Origin: Flavobacteriaceae bacterium UBA3159
Lineage (GTDB): Bacteria > Bacteroidota > Bacteroidia > Flavobacteriales > Flavobacteriaceae
Assembly: GCA_002364535.1 (NCBI GenBank)
Contig: DEYL01000056.1
Coordinates: forward strand, 24,879-88,878
DNA length: 64,000 nucleotides
Direction of reading: 5' to 3'
A program made the translations under genes and the position numbers. The notes below the pieces were generated by a model. The model made no database searches, was not told where the DNA came from, and saw nothing but the letters and a program-made list of their open reading frames with translations. Of the stretch, positions 1-9,798 are shown piece by piece (position 1 is the stretch's first letter; the number at the start of each line of letters is the position of its first letter).

Positions 1-1
1 G

Positions 2-1225
2 TCAACCAGTCCTTTTTTTCATGGTTTTTTTATCATGTCGATGGCCCTTTGGGGAACTGTTTTGGGCGCCTTGTTCGGGGCATACCCCACAAATAAATTA
101 GGTCGTAAAAAAACCCTCAGTTGGGTTGGTTTTTTCTTTCTAATTTCTGCTTTAGGTTCTGCTTTGGCTATGGATCCCTACACTTTTTCATTTTTTAGAT
201 TCATCGGTGGGTTAGCAGTAGGGGTTTCCTCTATTGCAGCACCTATATATATATCTGAAATTTCTACTTCTAAAAACCGCGGCTCTCTTGGAGCTTTGTT
301 CCAATTAAGTTTGGTTTTTGGAATGTTAATCGCTTATTTCTCTAATTATCTGTTCACTGGTTTTCAAGGAGTCTCTGATTGGAGATGGATGTTGGGGATC
401 GAGGCACTTCCTGCCCTAATGTATCTGATTTTAACATTTTTCATACCTGACACTCCAAGATGGCAAATTCTTTTTCAAAATAATGACGATTCTGCATTAA
501 AAACATTAAAGCAAATATATGATGACGACCAACAAGCCGAAAGTATTCTCAATCAAATTAAATCAGCAGATATCAATTCTGTAAGTAATGAAAAATTAAT
601 TACTAAAATCAATAATAAGATATTAGTTCTCGCTTTTTTAATTTCATTTTTTAATCAACTTTCTGGGATTAATTTTATACTATATTACGCACCTGAAATT
701 TTAGAAATGGCTGGTTTTGGTAAAAGTGCATCCCTATTTAATTCGGTATTGATAGGAGTTATAATGATCATTTTTACTTTTCTCGGTTTACTTCTTATAG
801 ACAGGTTAGGAAGAAGACAACTCTTGATTTTGGGTTCATTGGGGTACATTATAAGTTTAACTGGAGTTTCTATGTCTTTTTATTTTCAGTCTAGCCCCGA
901 ATGGATTGCAGTTTATATATTTGCTTTTATTGCTTCTCATGCGGTAGGACAAGGAGCAGTTATTTGGGTTTTTATTTCTGAAATATTTCCAAATAGAATT
1001 AGAGCTAAGGGGCAATCCTTTGGTGCTGGAGTTCACTGGGTATTTGCTGCGTTGATTACCTTGGTGGGCCCTTCAGTTATTGCGATCTATCAAACCAACC
1101 CTTGGCCTATTTTTTCATTTTTTGCCATCATGATGGTCTTGCAACTGCTATTTTCTATTTTTGCAATGCCCGAAACAAAAGGGAAATCCCTTGAAGAAAT
1201 AAACTTAATCATTAATAAAAATTAA
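2..1225 (+). CDS. Sugar porter family MFS permease (5' partial)
   Basis: Inner-membrane sugar:proton symporter of the major facilitator superfamily, sugar porter branch (XylE/GalP-like). The frame is open back to base 2 with no stop, so the N-terminus (about the first helix) lies outside the window; the ATG at 35 is internal. Visible signatures are the loop motif GRKK after the second visible helix, PDTPRW before the central loop, DRLGRR in the second half, and the sugar-porter ending PETKGKSLEEI. The gene sits 8 bases before an oxidoreductase and heads a hexuronate operon, so its substrate is probably a uronate or a related monosaccharide; this is inference from context. Family call is firm, substrate is not. 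Confidence 0.88.
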   Translation, partial: STSPFFHGFFIMSMALWGTVLGALFGAYPTNKLGRKKTLSWVGFFFLISALGSALAMDPYTFSFFRFIGGLAVGVSSIAAPIYISEISTSKNRGSLGALFQLSLVFGMLIAYFSNYLFTGFQGVSDWRWMLGIEALPALMYLILTFFIPDTPRWQILFQNNDDSALKTLKQIYDDDQQAESILNQIKSADINSVSNEKLITKINNKILVLAFLISFFNQLSGINFILYYAPEILEMAGFGKSASLFNSVLIGVIMIIFTFLGLLLIDRLGRRQLLILGSLGYIISLTGVSMSFYFQSSPEWIAVYIFAFIASHAVGQGAVIWVFISEIFPNRIRAKGQSFGAGVHWVFAALITLVGPSVIAIYQTNPWPIFSFFAIMMVLQLLFSIFAMPETKGKSLEEINLIINKN

Positions 1226-1233
1226 TTTTTCCA

Positions 1234-2421
1234 ATGAAACGAAAAGATTTTATTCGCAATTCTAGTGGAATTCTTATGGGTTCAATGTTTGCACCTAATT
1301 TGATGGCCAATGTCAATATGAGCAACAACTTTAATCTGGGAGTGATTGGTACCGGAGGAAGAGGGCAGGGTATTATTAAGTTACTCAATAATATTACCGG
1401 CATGAATGTAATTGCTGCTTGTGATACATTGCCTTTTCGATTGGAAGAGGGTTTTGAATTGATCAAAAGCAATAAAAATGCCAAAGCATATAAGGATTAC
1501 AGAAAGCTGTTGGAAAATAAAAATATTGATGGAGTAATTATCAGTACCCCATTGAACACCCATGATAAAATTGCTGTTGATGCATTGGATGCCTACAAAC
1601 ATGTTTATTGTGAAAAAACTTTAGCCAAAGGGGCTGCCGCTACTTCGCGCATTGTCAGCAAATGCAAAACCTCCAATAAAATTTTTCAAACCGGACATCA
1701 GTATCACAGTTCAAGACTCTACTCACAGTTGGTTGATATGATCGAAGACGGTAAAGTAGGTAAAATCACCTCAATTGAGGCCCAGTGGAATCGTAATGGA
1801 AATTGGAGAAAACCCGTTTCCGATCCTTCATTGGAACGACAAATCAATTGGAGGATGTACAGAGAGTATTCCTTCGGACTTTTGGCCGAATTGAGCTCCC
1901 ATCAAATCGATTTTGCCAACTGGATTCTAAAAGCCACTCCAGAAAAGGCAATTGGTATGGGTGGAATCAACTACTGGAATGATGGTAGAGAGACCTACGA
2001 CAATACCAAGGTGATTTACGAATTTCCTGGAGGAGTGAAAGCCACCTATACCTGTCTGACTTCCAACGCCAAAGATGATTATAAAATCATGGTCATGGGG
2101 GATAAAGGAACTTTATCCGTTTTTTATGATACTGCTTGGTTTTATCCCGAGGGGGAGTACGAAGCCAAGTATGGTGAAGTGGATGGTGTATCCGGAGCCA
2201 CAACCAATTGGTCAGAGGGTAAAGGGACACCTTTGGACATCAAACACCTCGATCCGACCAAACAAGCCCTAATCGATTTTAGAGACGCTGTAATTAACAA
2301 TAAAGCCCCACTTTCGAGTGTAACCACAGGAGCTAAAGCGGCTTATGCAGTAGACATGGGAATTAAAGCCATGGACACCGGGCAAATGACCTATTGGGAC
2401 GATATTAATTATATACTTTAA
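1234..2421 (+). CDS. Gfo/Idh/MocA family oxidoreductase, probably exported
   Basis: NAD(P)-dependent sugar oxidoreductase fold, 395 aa. The N-terminus MKRKDFIRNSSG followed by a hydrophobic stretch up to about residue 25 resembles a Tat-type signal, which many Bacteroidetes members of this family carry. The Rossmann motif GVIGTGGRGQG starts near residue 35, and the family's EKP-like catalytic motif is seen as CEKTLAK near residue 128. The C-terminal alpha/beta domain follows at normal length. It lies between the permease and a mannonate oxidoreductase-type SDR, so it probably acts on a sugar acid or glycoside entering the uronate pathway. The actual substrate cannot be read from sequence. Confidence 0.85.
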   Translation: MKRKDFIRNSSGILMGSMFAPNLMANVNMSNNFNLGVIGTGGRGQGIIKLLNNITGMNVIAACDTLPFRLEEGFELIKSNKNAKAYKDYRKLLENKNIDGVIISTPLNTHDKIAVDALDAYKHVYCEKTLAKGAAATSRIVSKCKTSNKIFQTGHQYHSSRLYSQLVDMIEDGKVGKITSIEAQWNRNGNWRKPVSDPSLERQINWRMYREYSFGLLAELSSHQIDFANWILKATPEKAIGMGGINYWNDGRETYDNTKVIYEFPGGVKATYTCLTSNAKDDYKIMVMGDKGTLSVFYDTAWFYPEGEYEAKYGEVDGVSGATTNWSEGKGTPLDIKHLDPTKQALIDFRDAVINNKAPLSSVTTGAKAAYAVDMGIKAMDTGQMTYWDDINYIL

Positions 2422-2429
2422 GATTATAA

Positions 2430-3245
2430 ATGAAACCAAATTTTGATTTAAATAATAAGGTAGCGGTCATCACCGGTGGTGGTGGAGCACTGGGGGGATG
2501 TATTGCGCAAAGCTTTTCCCAATCCGGGGTAAAGATTGCAATTTTGGACCTTACTCAAGAGTCCGCTCAAAGAACCGTCGATATCATAAAAAAAGAAGGA
2601 GGAACTGCTATTGGTTTTGCTGCCAATGTACTTTCTGAGGTATCCATTACAGCCATCAGCAAAGAAATTTTAAAACAGTGGGGAAGGGTCGACATACTGC
2701 TCAATGCTGCCGGAGGAAATATGCCCGGTGCGACCATTGCCGTTGACCAAACCATTTTTGATTTGTCTATGGACGACTTTAAGAAGGTCACTGAGTTAAA
2801 CCTCAATGGCTCTGTAATACCCTCTCTGATTTTTGGTAAGATCATGGCCGATCAAAAAAGTGGATCCATCATCAATTATTCTTCTATGAGTGTGGACAGG
2901 GTAATTACTCGAGTGGTGGGCTATTCTGCTTCCAAAGCAGGAATAGAAAACTTCACCCGATGGATGTCCGTAGAAATGGCACTTAAGTTTGGTCCTGGTG
3001 TACGTGTAAACGCAATTGCTCCCGGATTTTTTGTAGGAAATCAAAACAGAAGATTGCTGTTGAACGAAGACGGATCTTATACCGAAAGAGGGGACACCAT
3101 CATTAGAAATACCCCCATGAAACGTTTTGGAGAAGCGCAAGAACTCAATGGAGCAATTCATTTTCTTTGCAGTGATGCCGCTCAATTTATAACTGGAGTT
3201 GTACTACCCATCGACGGAGGCTTCAGCGCCTTCAGTGGGGTTTAA
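2430..3245 (+). CDS. SDR oxidoreductase, probable D-mannonate oxidoreductase (fructuronate reductase)
   Basis: Classical short-chain dehydrogenase of 271 aa. The cofactor motif TGGGGALGG is at residues 15-23, NAAGG at 92-96, and the catalytic YSASK with Tyr165 and Lys169. It lies directly before uxuA (9-base gap) and uxaC. In Bacteroidetes the SDR in this position commonly replaces the long-chain UxuB and reduces D-fructuronate to D-mannonate, the step between the UxaC and UxuA reactions. The SDR call is certain; the substrate is inferred from gene order. An alternative would be another keto-sugar-acid reductase of the same pathway. Confidence 0.82.
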   Translation: MKPNFDLNNKVAVITGGGGALGGCIAQSFSQSGVKIAILDLTQESAQRTVDIIKKEGGTAIGFAANVLSEVSITAISKEILKQWGRVDILLNAAGGNMPGATIAVDQTIFDLSMDDFKKVTELNLNGSVIPSLIFGKIMADQKSGSIINYSSMSVDRVITRVVGYSASKAGIENFTRWMSVEMALKFGPGVRVNAIAPGFFVGNQNRRLLLNEDGSYTERGDTIIRNTPMKRFGEAQELNGAIHFLCSDAAQFITGVVLPIDGGFSAFSGV

Positions 3246-3254
3246 TTTATTCAT

Positions 3255-4439
3255 ATGAAAATGACACAAACATGGCGCTGGTATGGACCCAATGATCCAG
3301 TAAGCCTATTAGACGTTAGGCAGGCTGGTGCAACGGGCATTGTCAACGCCCTCCATCACATACCCAATGGAGATATTTGGTCGGTGGAAGAAATTCAAAA
3401 GAGAAAAAACGAAATTGAGAAGGCCGGACTCACTTGGGATGTGGTGGAATCACTGCCGGTACACGAGAAAATAAAAACCAGAACCGAAGATTTTGAACAG
3501 ATCATTCAAAACTACAAGCAGAGTATGAAAAACTTGGCTGCTTGTAGCGTCTATGTCATCTGTTACAATTTTATGCCCATACTGGATTGGACAAGAACCC
3601 GATTGGATATGCCCTTAAAAGATGGTTCACTTGCCCTGGAATACAACGCTTCGGAATTGAGGGTTTTTGATCTTCACATTCTCCAACGCGAAGGTGCACA
3701 ACAAGATTATACCCCCCAGGAGATTGAACAAGCCAAAAAACAATTTAAAGACCTTGAGACATCAGATATCCAAAGAATATCCGACAATATGCTCAAAGGC
3801 TTGCCTGGTTCGGAGGAGGGATATTCCATGGAGGAGTTTAAAACCATGCTGGACACATACAAAGGAATAGATGCTGATCAATTGCGTTCTCATTTGGTGA
3901 AATTTTTGGAAGAAATCATCCCATTGGCAGAGGAATTGGGCATCAGGATGTGTATTCATCCTGACGATCCACCCTTTTCACTTTTGGGTTTACCCAGAAT
4001 CATGAGTACCCGATCTGACTATCAATATATTTTTGAAAAGGTCACTCCACTTTCCAATGGTATTACATTTTGTACAGGTTCACTGGGCGTTAGGGCCGAT
4101 AATGACCTTGCCGCCATTTTCGATGCTTTTGCTGATCGTATTCATTTTTTACACCTAAGAAGTACCAAACGTGATGCTCAAGGTAATTTCTTTGAGGCAG
4201 ATCATCTTACCGGTGATGTGGACATGTTCGAGATCATCACTAGAGTCGTTAGGGAACAAAGACGCAGAGTCGACGAAAATCGGCAAGATGCCTCCATTCC
4301 CATGCGACCGGATCACGGACATCAAATGTTAGATGATCTTGTAAAACCAAAAATTAATCCCGGCTACTCCGCCATTGGGAGACTCAGGGGACTGGCCGAA
4401 CTCAGGGGACTCGAATGGGGTATCAATAAAATGATCTAA
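3255..4439 (+). CDS. uxuA: Mannonate dehydratase
   Basis: Cytoplasmic enzyme that dehydrates D-mannonate to 2-keto-3-deoxy-D-gluconate. The 394 aa length is normal for UxuA. The N-terminus contains TWRWYGPNDPVSL and the GATGIVNALHHIP segment typical of the family. Probable metal-site segments of the TIM barrel are CIHPDDPP near residues 233-240, HFLHLRS near 297-303 and RPDHGHQM near 350-357. The ATG at 3255 follows the SDR by 9 bases, and the stop is 2 bases before uxaC, so co-translation with its pathway partners is likely. Confident assignment. Confidence 0.96.
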   Translation: MKMTQTWRWYGPNDPVSLLDVRQAGATGIVNALHHIPNGDIWSVEEIQKRKNEIEKAGLTWDVVESLPVHEKIKTRTEDFEQIIQNYKQSMKNLAACSVYVICYNFMPILDWTRTRLDMPLKDGSLALEYNASELRVFDLHILQREGAQQDYTPQEIEQAKKQFKDLETSDIQRISDNMLKGLPGSEEGYSMEEFKTMLDTYKGIDADQLRSHLVKFLEEIIPLAEELGIRMCIHPDDPPFSLLGLPRIMSTRSDYQYIFEKVTPLSNGITFCTGSLGVRADNDLAAIFDAFADRIHFLHLRSTKRDAQGNFFEADHLTGDVDMFEIITRVVREQRRRVDENRQDASIPMRPDHGHQMLDDLVKPKINPGYSAIGRLRGLAELRGLEWGINKMI

Positions 4440-4441
4440 CG

Positions 4442-5854
4442 ATGGAATTTAAGAATAATGAACCGTTTATAAAAGATAACTTTTTACTTCAAAATAAAAC
4501 AGCAGAACGACTTTATTTTGACTTCGCTGTATCCATGCCCATCATAGACTACCACAATCACCTGCCGCCGGACGTGATTGCAGCCAATCAACCCTTTGCG
4601 GGCATCAACGAAATTTGGTTGGATGGTGATCACTACAAATGGAGGGCCATGCGCAGCCTTGGGGTACCCGAAAAGTTGATCACTGGAAAAGAAGTAAGTA
4701 ATAAAGAAAAATTTGATCAATGGGCCTATACTGTTCCCTTTACAGCGGGAAACCCTCTTTTCCACTGGACGCACCTAGAATTACAGCGATACTTTGGGAT
4801 CAAAACCCTGCTACAGCCCTCTACTTCAACCGATATTTTTGAAGAAACCAATAAACAACTTTTGGATTTGACCCCCAAAAGTTTGCTTAATGACATGAAG
4901 GTTGAAATGTTGTGCACTACCGATGATCCCATTGACGATCTTTCAGATCACCAAACAATAGCTTCAAGCAATCAAAAGGGACCGGAGGTATTGCCTGGTT
5001 TTAGACCCGATAATATTTTTGGCATTGAGGAAGATCAATACTTGGATTACGTCATGGCTCTGGGAGATGTTGCCGAGACAGAAATACGGGATTTGGACAG
5101 CCTGTTGGCAGCCCTAAAGTCCAGGGTCGATTATTTTCATCAAAACGGTTGTAGAATTTCTGATCACGGATTGGAATTTACTCATGCAGCAGATTTTACC
5201 CATGGTGAAGCCGATGCTGTTCTCAAAAAGCGCATTGCAGGAAAACCCCTTTCTGCGGACGAAGCCAGCCTCTTCAACTCTTGTGTGTTGTATGAACTCT
5301 TTGTCATGTATTTTGATTTTGGATGGACACAACAACTGCATTTGGGAGCATTGAGAGGTAACAATCAAAAATTAAAAAGACAGTTGGGTACTGATGTAGG
5401 TTGTGATTCCATCGGAGATTTTGACCAAGCCAAAAACCTTTCCAAACTCCTGGGAATGCTCAACGACAACAACAAACTCACCAATACTATACTTTACAAC
5501 CTAAACCCCGCTATGAATGAAGTTTTTGCCACTATGCCTGGCAATTTTAACAACGATAAAGTAGAGATTCAATGGGGGACTGCTTGGTGGTTTCTCGATC
5601 AGAAAGACGGTATGGAATCACAAATAAAAACCCTCTCCAATATGGGACTTTTGTCTAAATTTATAGGCATGTTGACCGATAGTCGTAGTTTCCTATCTTT
5701 CCCGCGACATGAGTATTTCAGACGATTGCTTTGTAATACAATTGGAAATGATATTGAAAAGGGGTTATTGCCCAATGATATTGTCTTTTTTGGGAAAATG
5801 GTTCAAAATATATGTTATCACAATTTGAAAGAATTCATTAAACACAAAAACTAA
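4442..5854 (+). CDS. uxaC: Glucuronate isomerase (uronate isomerase)
   Basis: Amidohydrolase-superfamily isomerase that converts D-glucuronate to D-fructuronate and D-galacturonate to D-tagaturonate, 470 aa as expected. The N-terminal metal motif DYHNHLPP has His38 and His40. Further family segments are TTDDPIDDL in the middle and LTDSRSFLSFPRHEYFRR near the C-terminus. Its stop codon shares one base with the start of the TRAP substrate-binding gene (TAATG), showing tight translational coupling to uptake. Together with the SDR and UxuA it makes the saturated hexuronate branch of the operon. Confidence 0.96.
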   Translation: MEFKNNEPFIKDNFLLQNKTAERLYFDFAVSMPIIDYHNHLPPDVIAANQPFAGINEIWLDGDHYKWRAMRSLGVPEKLITGKEVSNKEKFDQWAYTVPFTAGNPLFHWTHLELQRYFGIKTLLQPSTSTDIFEETNKQLLDLTPKSLLNDMKVEMLCTTDDPIDDLSDHQTIASSNQKGPEVLPGFRPDNIFGIEEDQYLDYVMALGDVAETEIRDLDSLLAALKSRVDYFHQNGCRISDHGLEFTHAADFTHGEADAVLKKRIAGKPLSADEASLFNSCVLYELFVMYFDFGWTQQLHLGALRGNNQKLKRQLGTDVGCDSIGDFDQAKNLSKLLGMLNDNNKLTNTILYNLNPAMNEVFATMPGNFNNDKVEIQWGTAWWFLDQKDGMESQIKTLSNMGLLSKFIGMLTDSRSFLSFPRHEYFRRLLCNTIGNDIEKGLLPNDIVFFGKMVQNICYHNLKEFIKHKN

Positions 5855-6831
5855 TGTTCAAGTTAAAACCTCTTATCGTATTCGTTTGTTTACTCAGTTT
5901 TATTTCCTGTGATCAGATCAGCCCAACAAAAATTATTCGTTTTGGTCATGGATTGAGCACCAGTCATCCTGTTCACAAGGCGATGGTCATTTTCGGAGAG
6001 AAACTGGAGGAGATTTCAGAGGGAAGGTTCAAAGTACTAATATATCCAAGTCAGCAATTGGGGACTGAGCGTCAATTAATCGAGCTAGTTCAAATTGGAA
6101 GCTTGGATATGATGAAGACATCGGCTGCAGTTTTGGAGAACTTTTCTCCTACCATCAAAGTATTTGGTATTCCTTACCTATTTAAAAATAAGGATCATTA
6201 TTATCGCGTTCTTGATGGTTCTGTAGGAGAGGAATTACTTAATGGTACAGAAAAATACTGGCTTAAAGGCCTTGGATATTACGACTCCGGGAGTCGTAGT
6301 TTTTATACCATCGACAAACCATTAGAAAAGCCTGATGATTTGAACGGATTAAAAATTAGAGTTCAAGAGAGTCAAACCGCCATTGATATGGTAAAATCTC
6401 TGGGCGGTTCCCCCACACCCATTTCTTGGGGAGAGCTCTACACCGCACTTCAACAAGGGGTAGTGGATGGAGCAGAAAACAATCCCCCAAGTTTTTATTT
6501 ATCAAGACATTACGAGGTTTGTAAGTTTTATACCATTGACGAACACACAGCAATTCCTGATGTAGTTCTTATGAGTACACACTTGTGGAACAGTTTAACC
6601 GATGAGGAACAAAAATGGATAAAAACAGCAGTTGAAATATCAGTGATAGCGCAGAGAAAGTTATGGTTAGCTTCGGAACAGGAGTCATTGGAAGCTGTCA
6701 AAGCTGCAGGTGTTCAAGTGAGTTATCCCGATAAATCCTCTTTTGTAGAAAAATCCAAGTCGGTTGCGGATAAATATGGAAAAGATCCTTTGATCAAACC
6801 ATTAATTGAAAAAATTAGAAACATCCAATAA
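5854..6831 (+). CDS. TRAP transporter substrate-binding lipoprotein, DctP family
   Basis: Extracytoplasmic solute receptor of a tripartite ATP-independent periplasmic transporter, 325 aa. A lipoprotein signal ends at Cys19 (LLSFISC), so it is probably anchored in a membrane facing the periplasm. DctP-type features include FGHGLSTSHPVHKAM after the signal, YPSQQLGTERQL, and the ligand-binding segment LKIRVQESQ with its conserved Arg that normally pairs with a carboxylate. WGELYTALQQGVVDGAENNP is a family hallmark. The neighbouring uxaC overlap argues that the ligand is a hexuronate. Family is certain, ligand inferred. Confidence 0.94.
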   Translation: MFKLKPLIVFVCLLSFISCDQISPTKIIRFGHGLSTSHPVHKAMVIFGEKLEEISEGRFKVLIYPSQQLGTERQLIELVQIGSLDMMKTSAAVLENFSPTIKVFGIPYLFKNKDHYYRVLDGSVGEELLNGTEKYWLKGLGYYDSGSRSFYTIDKPLEKPDDLNGLKIRVQESQTAIDMVKSLGGSPTPISWGELYTALQQGVVDGAENNPPSFYLSRHYEVCKFYTIDEHTAIPDVVLMSTHLWNSLTDEEQKWIKTAVEISVIAQRKLWLASEQESLEAVKAAGVQVSYPDKSSFVEKSKSVADKYGKDPLIKPLIEKIRNIQ

Positions 6832-6832
6832 A

Positions 6833-7294
6833 ATGAAAATAAGAGCACAGGTAGATTCTGTTTTAGAAAAAGTACTAGTGGTAATCATGTCCGCCATGGT
6901 AATCAATGTATTGTGGCAAGTGTTTTCGCGATATATTTTGGCTAATCCTAGTTCATTCACTGATGAGTTAGCCAGATACCTTATGATTTGGGTTGGAGTA
7001 TTAGGTGCGGCCTATGTGGCCGGAAAAGGAAATCATGTCGCAATCACTTATTTTTCGGAGAAATTCAGCCAGGCCAATCATAGAAAAGTACAAACCTTTA
7101 TCAATCTGACCATACTGACTTTTGCCATTTTGGGTATGCTCATAGGAGGGGTAAGGTTGGTTTATATTACATTGGTTTTGGAACAGCTTTCACCGGCACT
7201 AAAGATCCCCTTAGGAGTTGTATACTCTGTGATCCCTATCAGTGGCATACTGATTATTTTTTATAAAATTTTAGACTTAAAAAAACAGGCATAA
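6833..7294 (+). CDS. TRAP transporter small permease, DctQ family
   Basis: Small four-helix membrane subunit of the TRAP transporter, 153 aa from the ATG at 6833. A longer frame from 6806 would overlap the DctP gene; 6833 lies one base after the DctP stop and gives the usual DctQ start. Four hydrophobic segments are visible, with the family motif FTDELARYLMIWVGVLGA after the second. The stop overlaps the start of the large permease by one base (TAATG). It joins DctM in the inner membrane to import the DctP ligand with sodium. Confidence 0.92.
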   Translation: MKIRAQVDSVLEKVLVVIMSAMVINVLWQVFSRYILANPSSFTDELARYLMIWVGVLGAAYVAGKGNHVAITYFSEKFSQANHRKVQTFINLTILTFAILGMLIGGVRLVYITLVLEQLSPALKIPLGVVYSVIPISGILIIFYKILDLKKQA

Positions 7295-8592
7295 TGATTG
7301 AATTTTTACCCGTAATAATATTGGTTTTTAGTTTCTTGGTACTGTTAACCCTTGGTGTACCTGTAGCATGGTGTATTGCCATGTCCTCTTTGTTTACCTT
7401 GATGTCGGCTATGCCTTTTTCGGCTGCCACCACAACAGTATCTCAACGAATTGCCACAGGACTTGACAGTTTCGCCCTTTTGGCCATCCCTTTTTTCATA
7501 CTTTCCGGACAAATCATGAGCAAGGGAGGTATTGCCAACCGATTGATATCCTTTGCCAAAACATTGGTAGGCTTTTTGCCCGGCGGATTGGCATTGATCA
7601 ACATCGTATCTGCCATGATGATGGGAGCTATTGCAGGCTCTGCGATGGCGTCAGCTTCGGCCATGGGAACCATTTTGGGGCCGGAAATGGAAAAAGAAGG
7701 CTACTCAAAGGAGTTTGGCGCTGCTGTAAATATTACTTCTTCCACCACCGGATTGGTCATTCCGCCAAGTAATACCCTGATTGTTTATTCACTGGCCAGT
7801 GGGGGGGTATCCATTGCCGCTTTATTTTTGGCTGGATACATTCCCGGAATTCTCACTGGATTGTTGATGATGATTGTCGCCGTAGTGTGGGCCAAAAAGC
7901 ATAAATATCCAGTTGGTGAGCGTTCTTCTCTCAAGGAAGTATTTACAAAATTCATCGATGCACTCCCCAGTTTATTACTTTTGGTGATAGTCATTGGAGG
8001 AATCATTGCAGGAATCTTTACCGCGACAGAGGCTTCTGCCGTAGCGGTACTCTATACTATACTCCTTTCTTTTTATTACAAAGAATTGTCTTTGAAAAAA
8101 ATGCCAAAAGTGATTTTAGAATCTTCTGAAACCACAGCTATTGTGATGCTTTTGATTGGTGCTTCTATGTGTATGTCATGGGTGTTGTCCTATGAGAACA
8201 TTCCCCAAGACATCAGCAATGCCTTATTGTCTGTGAGTGACAATAAGATTATCATACTTTTGATGATCAACGTCATCTTGCTGGCTGTGGGTGTTTTTAT
8301 GGACGCTACCCCGGCAGTACTCATTTTTACGCCTATTTTCCTACCCATCGTTACAGATTTGGGTATGGATCCTACCCATTTTGGAATCGTTCTTATGCTC
8401 AATCTTTGTATTGGACTTTGTACACCTCCAGTGGGCTCCGTTTTATTCGTTGGAGTTGGGATCGCAAAAACCACCATATCAAAAGTTATTAAACCGCTGA
8501 TTCCCTTATTTTTAGTCATGATTTTATCTTTGTTTTTGGTAACCTATATCCCTCAGTTAAGTTTGTGGTTACCTGAACTTTTTGGAGTGTAA
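7294..8592 (+). CDS. TRAP transporter large permease, DctM family
   Basis: Main transport subunit of the TRAP system, 432 aa with about a dozen membrane segments. Recognisable features are the N-terminal TLGVPVAWCIAMSSL, PFFILSGQIMSKGGI, the glycine- and alanine-rich MMMGAIAGSAMASASAMG, and GLVIPPSNTLIVYS, plus LNLCIGLCTPPVGSVLF in the second half. It uses a sodium gradient rather than ATP. It closes a complete dctP-dctQ-dctM set placed in the middle of the hexuronate genes, which makes uronate import its likely job. Confidence 0.95.
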   Translation: MIEFLPVIILVFSFLVLLTLGVPVAWCIAMSSLFTLMSAMPFSAATTTVSQRIATGLDSFALLAIPFFILSGQIMSKGGIANRLISFAKTLVGFLPGGLALINIVSAMMMGAIAGSAMASASAMGTILGPEMEKEGYSKEFGAAVNITSSTTGLVIPPSNTLIVYSLASGGVSIAALFLAGYIPGILTGLLMMIVAVVWAKKHKYPVGERSSLKEVFTKFIDALPSLLLLVIVIGGIIAGIFTATEASAVAVLYTILLSFYYKELSLKKMPKVILESSETTAIVMLLIGASMCMSWVLSYENIPQDISNALLSVSDNKIIILLMINVILLAVGVFMDATPAVLIFTPIFLPIVTDLGMDPTHFGIVLMLNLCIGLCTPPVGSVLFVGVGIAKTTISKVIKPLIPLFLVMILSLFLVTYIPQLSLWLPELFGV

Positions 8593-8616
8593 ATAATTCA
8601 ATTAAAACATAACACT

Positions 8617-9783
8617 ATGATCTATACCAAAACCATTCAACTGTTGAGCGTGATTTGTCTTTTGGCCTCATGTACCCCCACACCTGTGAGTATTCATCTA
8701 ACCAACAATCTCAGTATTGAGCGTCAAAACGAAACCGTTGAGGTTTTGATAGCTGACTTGCCAGAGCTATTGTCTTCCAAAATTGATAAAATAGGGGTCT
8801 ATGATCCCTCAGAAAATACCTTTTTGACGACTCAACTAATCGATATTGATCAAGATGGTAAGATGGATCAACTCATTTTTCAACCCCAATTGGCTCCTTC
8901 ATCGGAGAAGACCTTTCACCTGAAAGAACAACCCGACAAGCCGGAAGCTGTGGAGTATTGCTTTTCCAGAATCGTACCCACTCGAATTGACGATTATACA
9001 TGGGAAAATGATAAGGTAGCCTTCAGAACCTACGGCCCTAGGGCCCAAGCACTGGTCGAGGAGGGAAAAGAAGGGGGGATCATCTCCAGTGGCATTGATT
9101 GTTGGTTAAAAAAAGTTAGTTATCCCGTCATCAACAAATGGTATAAAGCCAGTGAGGAAGATGGGATCAGCTATCATGAGGATCACGGAGAAGGATTGGA
9201 CAACTATCATGTAGGCATCAGCAGGGGTGCGGGAGGCTTGGCCATCAAAGGAGCAGAAGATCAGTATTTTGTGTCCAAAAATTTTACAACCCACAAAACT
9301 TTAGCCTCGGGACCGTTAAGAACACTTTTTCAATTCGATTACGCTGATTGGCAAGGCCCTCAGGGAATGATCAAAGAACAAAAAACCATCAGTTTGGATT
9401 ATGGAAACAATCTGATGAAAATTGAGGTTTCCATTCAGGGAACAGATCATGTTGCTGCAGGGATTTCATTGCAAGAAAATAATGGCACCATTTTAGACAA
9501 GAACAATATCCTTATTTTTAAACAAAATCATTTTGAAACCACACTGAGTAATGTGATTTTGACACCCCAAAAGTATTTTAAAACTCAACACCTATATAAC
9601 CCCCAAATAAAGGATCAAAATCATGTGTTTTTAGATCTTAAAATCCTAAACCAGTCATTGGTCTATTATGTAGGCTTTTACTGGTCTGAAAGCAAACAAT
9701 TTGCGGATCATCAAGCTTGGGAAAAACACTTGGATGATCTGGCAATAAAAATCGAAAACCCAATACAACTCAATATCAACTAA
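8617..9783 (+). CDS. DUF4861 family lipoprotein
   Basis: A 388 aa exported protein with a lipoprotein signal ending at Cys19 (CLLASC). The rest resembles the DUF4861 family, beta-rich proteins that repeatedly occur in Bacteroidetes uronate and pectin-type loci; features seen include YGPRAQALVEEGK, DCWLKKVSYPVINKWY and GAGGLAIK. No catalytic motif I can name is visible. It is 24 bases after dctM and 15 before kdgK, inside the operon, so it probably handles an oligo-uronide at the cell surface or in the periplasm. A lyase, hydrolase or binding role are all possible. Confidence 0.72.
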   Translation: MIYTKTIQLLSVICLLASCTPTPVSIHLTNNLSIERQNETVEVLIADLPELLSSKIDKIGVYDPSENTFLTTQLIDIDQDGKMDQLIFQPQLAPSSEKTFHLKEQPDKPEAVEYCFSRIVPTRIDDYTWENDKVAFRTYGPRAQALVEEGKEGGIISSGIDCWLKKVSYPVINKWYKASEEDGISYHEDHGEGLDNYHVGISRGAGGLAIKGAEDQYFVSKNFTTHKTLASGPLRTLFQFDYADWQGPQGMIKEQKTISLDYGNNLMKIEVSIQGTDHVAAGISLQENNGTILDKNNILIFKQNHFETTLSNVILTPQKYFKTQHLYNPQIKDQNHVFLDLKILNQSLVYYVGFYWSESKQFADHQAWEKHLDDLAIKIENPIQLNIN

Positions 9784-9798
9784 TATTAATAAATTTGA

